This document shows, in pieces, positions 54,701 through 64,000 of a stretch of 64,000 nucleotides of DNA (its first letter is position 1; every line of letters begins with the position of its first letter). The DNA is from Acholoe squamosa (Eukaryota; Annelida; Polychaeta; Phyllodocida; Polynoidae), in the NCBI GenBank assembly GCA_949317995.1, contig OX439036.1, positions 23,472,854-23,536,853 on the forward strand. The letters are read 5' to 3'. A program made the position numbers and the translations under genes. The notes under the pieces are model-generated. The model made no database searches and had not been told where the DNA came from. It was given only the letters and a program-made list of their open reading frames with translations.

Positions 54701-57290
54701 ATGATGGTGCCAATGATTTCAAGAACTTTATAATCGTCTACCTCCTCTATACCAAGTGTTTCGGACATTGAATTAATGTGCCCTAACCTCCATACAACAA
54801 GGTTTTAAGATATTTTGCCGAAAATTCCAGATGACCCCCCCCCCGAAAAAAGGGGTATTGATGATTGACCCCCGGATGTAGTTAAACACATATAACCACT
54901 TTGTGAGTGAGATCTACCAGACCACACAGTGTTAAAGCTAACTTTTGAATCTACCAGGGATCCTCGTAAAACTGAACAGTGGACCACCACAATTGGAAAG
55001 CATTGAACCAGTGAACTTTTACAAGAAGCCCCAAGTGGCAGTACAGTGGTACACAAATGTACAAGGAATCTCTGTGAAAATAATGACGGATCTCGGGCAA
55101 CTTTAGGATGATGAGAGCCGTTATTTCAACATCTTTTTACAGTGCATGGTCAAAATTTAATATATCCCATTGCATCTGTGGGGACCATTCCTCCATATGC
55201 ACTAAGGCACATGGCTTATTTCCTTACGGAAAAGGTAACTCATTGAATGGGATCATGGATTCCAACTGAACATGAGTTTATAAATATCGTGCAAGTAGAA
55301 TGTCTTTCCAATTGAGGTTAAACTGGGTATCTGCCTCAGCGATAAGTATTATTTATCTAGGCCTGTCCTATCCTCCAGGACACAACCCCCCCCCCCCCCG
55401 CCACCACATGCACTCCGGGCCTCACTTACCAATGTACCCACAACTTAATAGAGCTGCCTTTCTTTGTTAATGTCCATCGGGAAATAGCCGTGTGAGTTTT
55501 ACCTCCAGGGGGTAGAGGGGTGAGGCGTGTAGCCTACATGGGTTCATCCGTCAATTACCGCCTGGCTGTAATGGTAACAGGAATATTACGTCCTCACTAG
55601 CTTCATTACCCGGCATTATGGACACTGGGCAAGAGATCCCCCAGCTTGGCCTGCCAGAGATTGCTTGATTAACTTAAGGCACGACACAAGTCAAATGGAA
55701 GGGTCCCCAGCCGTAATATGGAGTAATATCTCTCCAGGGAGGGGGCAGGGGATGAGGAGCTTGTGTCACTGGAGGGCCGCCGTATGGACTTCTCCTTCTT
55801 CTTCCCAACCTCCCCTTATAGAGACTAGTTGCGTCCTTGGGGAGTTGCTCAGAGCTGGTGGTGAACTGCTCGTTGTAAGGACCTCTTGATCAAAGAGCAG
55901 CTCTCCCTCTCACCCCAAGCTGCTCTCATGTGCTGACTGATAATGACTGGGGCCGCTGACAATGATGGGGTGACATTGATATGAGCAGGGTAAGCGATAA
56001 GGGCGGGGTGGCCTTTTATGGATAGGCCTGGCGGGTATGGTGTTTAAGCAGCATGTGAGATAATCTATAAACACTATTAAGATATGGCTAATAAAGTGCA
56101 TCGGCAGGATATCTAGGCCGAGGCCCTGTATGGGTATAGGCTATGTAGGGGTATCCTTTTGGATTGGCTGTATGCCATATGAGAAATAATTTCACTTCTC
56201 CCTATTCATCCAAGGAAGGGTCCTTGAGTCAACATCGTGGGCGTTGGAGCAATGACTCCCCCCCCCCCCCCATTTCATTCCTGTCTGGTGACGTCAATGG
56301 GCATAGTAAACATGATGTTGATGGTCCAGGTTCACAACCGTCTATGACGTCATAGCGTTCCGTCAAATGTCGTTTTGTCGTGTTTTCAAAACGCCAATCA
56401 CCAACATAGCGCACTGGGAGAGCGGAAAGAGGAGGAGGAGGATCCTATAATAGTCCGGGACATTTGAGTCAAGTCATCAATTCAATTCTCCGTCAGGGAG
56501 CGTTATTGAATTCATCAGGGCCACGCAGTGACGGCGCGGCAGACGCTCTGTGTCACGTGATAAGAGGTGCGGTTAGAGCCCGGCAGGGGGCGGCACTGAT
56601 AGCAGAACTGATAATGGCAGCAGACGACTTTTCGCCGCCCGTCATTATAAATGTTTTCATTATGCCACAACAAAGGGTTCTTCCTGCCGAGACACGGGCG
56701 GCTAAGGCCGGGCCTGGGCCGCCATGGAGGACGGGGAGGGGCGTAATCAGTCTAGGCAGGCTTTCTCTGCCTCCACGTGATAAACGGTGTTCCACCTCCA
56801 ATGGATCTCGCTCTTGTAATTTCAGCCTGTGCCGCTGGATACATGAGGGAGCCACAATCTCAGTGAGGTGTTTCAGAAGCAGGTAATGTTTACAACCGGT
56901 CATAAGGAGATATGATAGCAGTTTTAATAGTGATTGTAGGCTTATAACAGCATGTGTTTCTAAGGCATTACCATTATCTTACTGTGTCTATAACTATATG
57001 ACTGGCGAGAGATGATAATGGTTGCAGTTGTAAGTTTAGAATCTAACAGTTTTAGAAACAGATACTTAATGTTCATTATCATGTCCTGCTTCTGAAACAC
57101 CCCACAGTTACTGCACAGTAGTCTACTGAAACTCCTCAGTATGCTCCTTGATATCCCAACGGTAGGCAATAGGCTTCTCGACACAATACAATTATGGTAT
57201 ACACGGATTACCACACAGAAAGTTGGCCTAAATTAGAGTAGATTATTATTTTATGAACTTTCCTCTGAGAAGGGCCCATTAAACAATATC
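51785..57290. other. Probable 5' intron or upstream region; GC-rich blocks
   Basis: No exon was recognised. GC-rich unique blocks occur at about 52850-53100, 54060-54350, 55490-55640 and 56460-56890, separated by AT-rich DNA. A degenerate repeat of about 65 bp around CTCACATTGCCTCTCTGCCT recurs at 53126, 53190 and 53250. The blocks could be regulatory, which is inference only. Confidence 0.35.
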
Positions 57291-57294
57291 TCTG

Positions 57295-57540
57295 ACCAGC
57301 CTGATTCAACCAAACATTTCCATATACTACCTATGGTGTCCCCTGTATCAACCAAACGTTTCCATATGCTACTTATGTTGTCCCCTGATTCAGCCAACCA
57401 TTTCCATATACTACCCATGGTGTCCCCTGATTCAACCAGACATTTCCATATACTACTCATATTGTCCCCTGATTCAGCCAAACATGTCCATATATATAAT
57501 ACTCATATTGTACCCTCTGTACTCATGTTTCCTTTGATTT
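57295..57540. repeat. 42-bp minisatellite, about 5.5 copies
   Basis: TTTCCATATACTACCYATGG units start at 57316, 57358, 57400 and 57442, with partial units on both sides. The 42-bp period is 14 codons, so both strands stay open, which explains the 76-codon minus-strand frame here. Confidence 0.92.
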
Positions 57541-57732
57541 AGCAAAATATTTGGAACCATACTTCCAAAGACTAGTGGGCCTCTGCCGGCTATTTATTTT
57601 TCCAAACCTATAACCAAACTAACATAACTCTCCCCATCCAACCCAATATTTCCAGGCAATACTTGCGTCATTTATAATGTTGAAAAGATAACATCACCGG
57701 AAGATGATTCATTCAGTGCAAAATATTTGATT

Positions 57733-57737
<5 letters not shown>

Positions 57738-57800
<63 letters not shown>

Positions 57801-57801
57801 C
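57738..57801. repeat. AT dinucleotide microsatellite
   Basis: About 30 AT units with one C interruption near 57786. Confidence 0.97.
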
Positions 57802-57804
57802 ATA

Positions 57805-60800
57805 ACTTATGATATACTAATTTGTATTCAGAATGGTGCGGAAATGCTGGTGGAAAAGTACTTATATAGACGTTGCCGCTAGGACTCTATGTGGCGCGCA
57901 TGCTCACATGACGTCATCAGATCACATGTCACTGCTCGATGTAACATCGATCGATCGTCAGCGATTGCACCGGAAATAGCAGCGAGGGTTCGGATCGGGT
58001 GAGACGGGGGACACCAGAGACGTTTCCGGAACCCAAATCAAAACGTGTGGATCCTCAGCAATGGTCTGTGTTTTTCTTCCACCCAGTCTCTGGGGGAGAG
58101 TGTAACCCGACCCCAGCTCTCCAGGCTGAGGAGCACGGGGTGGTCAAGTGTTTGTCTAGAGAGGCTGGTGATATTATTATATTCAATTAGGAGGGTTGTC
58201 CACTGTTTGATGGGGGCTCATCCCTTCTGTCTGTCGCTATCTGTCCCTGGTCGCCAATTACCGCAGGATCAGGCCAGGACGGGGTGGCTGTGGGTTGGAC
58301 GGTTGGAAATGTCGGTAAAATTGGAGAACGGGATAGGCAAGGGCTTGCCAATCCACTTCAGTCAACTATCCATCTACTATCCTCTACCTCTCAGTGGAAC
58401 CTTTCTGTTACAATATGCATTAAGGCCATTTGGTTGTTAACTATCATTCAGTATCCCCAAAATCTTATTGCATGGTCTTATAGTAGGCCCGTGCCTATAT
58501 ACAAGGAAGAGCTCTCCAGTATAGGAAGAAAGCAAATATCATTTGCTCTCTTTTTTACTTTTCTTCTCTGAAACTTAGGTCTTTTTATGTTGGTCGCATT
58601 AAATTTCCACGTATATTGTAGTCGACCCTATGATATTTATGCAAGATTACCGTTAGAAATAAATTAATTCATCTTCTGAGCTCTAGCTAGCTGCCCACCC
58701 CACCCCCTCCACACTGCTTGGCTAGCCACCCGTCATTAAAGCTAAAACTAAGAGGCCTTGTTATGACCATTTAAATGGCATCACGACTTACTAGTCCATT
58801 CCCCATACACACAGAGCTCCTACCAGTGCAGCTAACCTGTACCACTCATCTCTCCTCCAGTTGCACATTGTCTGACTTCTGCTAATGGGTGCCCAACGTC
58901 TCAGCGACAAAATGACAGCCCCCTCCCCCACTTTCTCTTTCAATCCCACCAGATACTACCCCCCCCCCCCCCCGACAAACACATGGTTATAAGTGGCAGA
59001 TGCCATCCTACTGTTTGTGTTTTTAAAGGCGCCTCTCAAATCGTTTTTATCGCCTTATGTTTTAATTCATCGCACAAACCGCTCATTATCCAAAGAAGAT
59101 TGTACCACAGGAAGAGTTGGCTTCGGGCACTTAGCGGGGTGATAATGAGGGTATACGGCTGTAGGCTAGAGTTATTATCTGTTAGTTGAATGGAGAAAAT
59201 GAACTGATAAGCTTCAGCAAATAGGTTTCTTCAATACTCCACATGCGCCATTACAGTGGCGGATTTAGACGGGCGCGCGCCCCCTCCTTTTTATCCTGTA
59301 CTTAAGAGTTTATTTACCTATTTTTACTCCTAGAATTCAGCCAAAATTAGGGGCTATATAAGGGGTGCGCCCCCTCCTTTTTCAAAATCCTGGATCCTAC
59401 CCTGAGCCACATTTGTCAATGAAGAACACTGTTATAAGATATAGGTCTTCTCAAGGCCAAACTAAGAAACTTAGAAAGCTCAATTGTTATCATTAGTTGC
59501 TCATGTGTTGCTGCCTCTATACGCAATTATATAGAGTGATTATAGAAGGGCCTGAACAGGTTCATGTATTAGCTCTCTCCAAATGGCCAATTCCACAACC
59601 AATCCTCTACAGTGTGACTTGTTTCTCCTGTATGTAACTGTCTGCAGGTCAGTCAATCAGTGACCCCCTGGAGGCTATCACGACTGGGTACTTAACCTCT
59701 GCAGTCCTGGCTGGAACTTCTCCATGTCCTTCACTGTCCTCCACCCACTCAGCAGCACCCAGTCGCCCACGCATACAGCCGCCAACTTACAAGTATGTTT
59801 TTGAGCTTATCTATCTCTTTATCCAAAGGGCGACTTCTACATGCCTTCCTCCGCCCACGCCTCATTAATTCATATTTTTCCCCTCACATATACCGGTCCT
59901 CTAACTTCTAGCATTCTATACATACTGTTCTGCCTATTACCTTGTGTCCACTTATTTGCCCGTATACATGCAATTGCCAGGATTTTGACAGGGTTAGTTA
60001 CAACCCGCATATTGTGTCCACTGAAACAATTTAGAGGATTTAAATCTAAACCTCAATTGCAGAATGCAAAAATACAAATTTCCATGTATAATGGAATCCT
60101 GTCACCATAACCTCAAATAAAACCATGGTTTGCACACCTCTTCTTTACTCACGCCGTTTACGCTCACCATCTGCGTTGATTTCCGCGTGACCTCCGGAGC
60201 TCACGGAGGCAGATTTAAGTCTAAATCGCCGTGATGATGACAGCGTGACGAGCACAATGCCACCCGCCCTGAGCTGCTCCCATCACCCCCACACCCACCC
60301 CCTCAGAAAGGTGCTCCCTGCAGGGACGTGTCACGCCGCCCTGAGTAATCAGAGCGTTAACAAAGCCCGGCCAGCGGCTCACCGAGCAGCTAGGTCTGCG
60401 GCGAGCAGCTCAGCAGAGCCCGAAGAGCAGCTCATCTCGGGCGGGAGGCGGCGGGGAGGACGGCCGTGCGGGGCTGCGGGGAGAGGGGCCAATCACCATG
60501 GCATTGTGTGTGTAAATCGGCTGTCTCCTCCCGTCACCTGCCGCGAGGCTATACCCTCCTCCAGGCGCAGTATATTAATCAGATTTAGCTGTTGAGACAC
60601 TTTGGGTACAACAACAGGCGGCAGGAGATGTACCCCTCCACCGCTACCTCCCGACCCCTCAGTAGAGTTAATTAGGAAGGTGTGACTCAGGGAGGGTTTG
60701 AGGGAGGGGCGGCGGGGTGGGCAGGGGTTGGTCGGCGGCCACCCGGCACGTACATGGAGCGTGCTCCCCCTGCCTCTCCACGGTCCTCTACCGGTCAGCT

Positions 60801-62145
60801 GACTGTCCCCACCCTCCACGTGCTGTACAATGTAATGCCACATCCTCCAGGGGCCTCTAGGTCATCTATAACCTCATAGTAGTCCACCAAACATGTTTGT
60901 CTATTTTAACATGCACCCAGGGGACCTGTCTGCATGGACAATGGTACTGTGCTTACTGGAGCTCACACAAAATGTCACTGCCAATTGGTGGCAAAATAAC
61001 CATTACAGAATACCATTAGTCTCATTATCAACATATATTTTAGGAGAGAAATAGATCTATAATACGCTCGATTTAGTAATTAACAAAGCATAATTCTTGA
61101 GTTCGTTTACTGCATGTTGTATCATAATTATGGACAATCGATTACTGGAGGGGTTGGCATAGGCCTGGTTAAAGTTATTCAAATCCCTGTGAATTCACTT
61201 TAAGAAGAAACATATGTCAATTTCCAGGAATTTCATCTTTTTGAGAGAAGTTAGTGATTCTTCAATAATCTATGACATAGTGATGTGGCTTCACTTCACA
61301 ATTCGAATAACCAATTCACATGACAAACCTGCCCGAATGGAATCCACAGTTATCAACGGGATATTATCTCCGTTATCATCCGCCAAATGGTTTATTAAAT
61401 TGAGAGCATGAATTCAGGAACATGTTTTCCCTCACTCATTCCAAGGTTTAACCACATGCGTGTTTGGAGGCCTGTCAACAAGAACTGAAGTGTCTGACGT
61501 GGGGTGTGTCACTGACAGTGGAGCGGGTCATTAACGTCTTGACGGCTCTCAAGTCGGCAGCCTTTTCAAAGAGTGATTCCGTTTTTCACTTGTCGGTGAA
61601 CTACACTGGGGCTTCGCCACTCTGTGTTAGGGAGTGGGGTTGGGGGTGGGGGAGACCACATGAGATGCCGTCTCTGATGGGTGTGTTTGGTACAGATAAA
61701 CGTCTGGGCTCTTCCAGGGTCGACCCCCTGCTTTGAGTTGCTGCCTAACCTCAGCAGGGGGCGTTGTGGTGTATGGGATCAACAGAGAAGCGCTGCTGAA
61801 GTGGCTGAAACCATTATTTGGTGTGGGGTTCTTTTTTTATAGCACAAACTGCAGCTACAGATTTCTATTGGTGATCACTACAATGAAATAAACCACACAC
61901 ATACATGTATTATATTCAGATATGGTGACTAGCTGAATTCGACGTGCGTACAAATATAATTGTGACTAAACTGAGAAGGTGCCTAATCTGAGAGGGTGTC
62001 ATGGGAGACGATCGTCTACAACATCTAGGTCTTGGTACATATCTGTAACATTCTATATGTATGCTTCCCTGACCCTCTGCCATGTGTGCTGCAGTGGAAT
62101 ATTGCATCAACCATAACAGTAGATAACAGTGTCTCCTCAGGAAGA
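57805..62145. other. No gene seen; GC-rich block 60130-60850
   Basis: No protein family is recognised. 60130-60850 is GC-rich and contains E-box-like CACGTG and several short inverted motifs; it may be regulatory. Elsewhere the sequence is AT-rich with C runs near 58963. Confidence 0.35.
59257..59402. mobile_element. Possible short MITE with CAGTGGCGGAT end
   Basis: It starts CAGTGGCGGATTTAGA, a common invertebrate DNA-element terminus, and ends near TCCTGGATCCTACCCTG. CGCCCCCTCCTTTTT appears twice inside. The inverted match is weak. Confidence 0.35.
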
Positions 62146-62149
62146 ATGG

Positions 62150-62236
62150 GTCAGTGGCCGCGCATATGTGCACCACACACATCCGAGGGGATAGGAAAGA
62201 GGAGATATAGACCCTTTTAAGTGGGCTAGGGAAGCG
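62150..62236 (-). mobile_element. SINE copy 6, head fragment
   Basis: Only the shared head remains (in plus orientation GTCAGTGGCCGCGCATATGT through CTAGGGAAGC). Both 3' variants are absent and no flanking duplication is seen. Confidence 0.8.
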
Positions 62237-62322
62237 CGGCTAAACGTGTGTAAACATAATGCAAAGCCATATACAAACCACTATATCCTATACTGTATAC
62301 ATGACACTAAATGCTTTACATA

Positions 62323-62437
62323 TCCTATACTACTACCTTACACAAGCCCCCATGGTCTAATACCACTACTACCTGACACCAGCCCCCGCATCCTAATACT
62401 ACTACCTGACACCAGCCCCCCCCACGTTCTATACTAG
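62323..62437. repeat. 32-bp minisatellite, short array
   Basis: About three and a half units of TACTACTACCTGACACCAGC, the same family as the large array at the right edge 1.1 kb away. Confidence 0.85.
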
Positions 62438-62439
62438 CG

Positions 62440-63505
62440 ACAGCAGGCCATTTGGAAATAATGAATCTTATTTTTTTGCATTGTGTCATTGGAAAGTAGG
62501 TAGAATTTGCAACATAGATATATGACTTTCAAATGATAATGCAACATCCACATTTTGGTAGGCACTTTCCCATCAATAAGAAAAGTTCACTTTTACCAAA
62601 ACAAACCAGAAATCAAATACTGACAATTACAACTAGATCCAAAAGTATTTGTGCAATGAGAATTAACAAATGTGGAGGAATAGTAGTCTTCTTTGTAATC
62701 CATATATTTTTATTGTTATATGTAGGCATATAATTGAATAAAAGAGTATTTCAATTGTGGAATTATGCACTGTCTTTACTGCACTTGCCTGTAGTCAAAC
62801 AATACCTGCAGTACTTCACCTTAACTATGTCCATAATTACCCAATCACCTAGCTAAGGGCTGCCCGTACACTGGACCACACTCACCCACATTCATACTGC
62901 CACATGGCTACTAGATGGCTATGCACAGTCACTGACAATTATTTCAGTGGTTGATAATAAAATCAGGAACAAATGTGTGAGTTTTTTCTGTCTGTATGCC
63001 CCTCACGCCTCTCACTCAGTTATCTAAATTCAATGGAATTATAGGAAACTGTCAGTGATTAAGTACAAAGTTTCCACCACTGGGGCAGTGTGCCCCACAT
63101 GTACAACTCTTCCAGGAACCAGCTAAGTCTGAATGCCATGTTGTATATCATTTTACAGCCAAAATACTTTTTCATGTTAGGAGGTAGGGTCCTCTGTTTT
63201 ATAATTAAAACACTAGGTAGGAAGTAAGGACATCACCTATTCTGTCAATCTAGATGTGTAAGAAAAACGTATAGGCACATTTTCTAATAGCATTCTCAAA
63301 TTCCAAATTGTAATGCTATTTTAGAGGGATTATCAGAACCATTCTACACACCTCATTCAAAATCTATTGTAATGATTTCTATAGTTGGTAGGTATTTACC
63401 TCTTATCAGATAAGAGTATGAACTTCCCCCAGATAAGAAGTCGTCGTCAGTTGTTTTTTGAATGTTGGTGCAAAAGTAGACTGTGCTGCCCTCTTACGAG
63501 CCTTG
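62440..63505. other. No gene seen
   Basis: AT-rich unique DNA between two arrays of the same minisatellite. Confidence 0.45.
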
Positions 63506-63509
63506 TGGC

Positions 63510-64000
63510 TGCTACCTATACTACTAACTGACACCAGCCCCTATGTCCTAATACTACTACCTGTCACCAGCCCCCATGTCCTATACTACTACCTGACACC
63601 AGCCCCTGTATCATATACTACTACCTGACACCAGTCCCCATGTTCTATACTACTACCTGACACCAGTCTTCATGTTCTATACTACTACCTGACACCAGTC
63701 CCCATGTTCTATACTACTACCTGACACCAGTCCCCATGTTCTATACTACTACCTGACACCACCCCCATGTCCTATACTACTACCTGACACCAGTCCCCAT
63801 GTCCTCATACTACTACCTGACTCCATCCCCCATGTCCTATACTACTACCTGACACCACCCCCACGTCCTATACTACTACCTGACGCCATCCCCCAGGTCC
63901 TATACTACTACCTGACACCATCCCCATGTCCTATACTACTACCTGACACCATCCCCATGTCCTATACTACTACCTGACACCAGTCCCCATGTCCTCATAC
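63510..64000. repeat. 32-bp minisatellite, about 15 copies, runs off the window
   Basis: Units CTATACTACTACCTGACACC followed by AGTCCCCATGTT-like ends repeat with a 30-33 bp period and continue to the last base, so the full length is unknown. Confidence 0.95.

Noticed and set aside
56464-56886. 140-codon plus-strand open stretch
   Set aside because: It coincides with a GC-rich block where chance open frames are common, and it has no recognisable family.
57251-57481. 76-codon minus-strand frame of 14-residue repeats
   Set aside because: The 42-bp period is a multiple of three, so an open frame is expected without coding; there are no promoter or splice signals.
60245-60595. 116-codon plus-strand open stretch
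   Set aside because: Ala/Arg/Gly-rich low-complexity translation of GC-rich DNA, with no family or splice support.

Overview
The window is animal nuclear DNA, most likely from a marine invertebrate. The evidence is two spliced genes with GT-AG introns, long intergenic stretches, many SINEs, MITEs and minisatellites, and abundant poly-C/poly-G tracts. No bacterial operon, rRNA gene or CRISPR array is present, and the species cannot be fixed from sequence alone.

Layout. 1-2.6 kb holds decayed minus-strand coding remnants with C2H2-like zinc fingers, followed by a complete 646-bp miniature LTR element (TRIM A). 2.6-34 kb holds no gene I can support. It contains foldback and inverted-repeat elements (4, 8, 18.6-19.2, 23.5-24 kb), MITEs (5, 7.3, 13.8-14.7, 21.3, 25.3, 32.8, 33.3 kb), a SINE family with swapped 3' ends, an LTR-like unit with TATA box and in-frame 96-bp repeats (15.6-16.8 kb), and a second TRIM (B, 30.0-30.7 kb). 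34.7-37.2 kb is a 7-dehydrocholesterol reductase (DHCR7) gene on the plus strand: two coding exons, 471 aa. 43.1-51.8 kb is the 3' part, seven exons, of a monocarboxylate-transporter-like (SLC16) gene on the minus strand, convergent with DHCR7. Its first-helix exon is not visible, so it may begin beyond the right edge. 51.8-64 kb is intronic or intergenic, with GC-rich blocks, minisatellites and one SINE fragment.

The most interesting find is the TRIM pair. Each roughly 220-250-bp LTR carries a tRNA gene-like unit with A box, B box and a downstream T4 terminator. The element's primer-binding site is perfectly complementary over 14 nt to the 3' end that this tRNA would have once CCA is added. 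An element that encodes its own reverse-transcription primer would be a notable arrangement. An inverted repeat linking LTR and internal domain also co-varies between the two elements.

The two genes have no obvious shared function: DHCR7 works in sterol synthesis at the ER, while the SLC16-like protein is a plasma-membrane-type transporter. All boundaries were read by eye; no search or alignment program was run.
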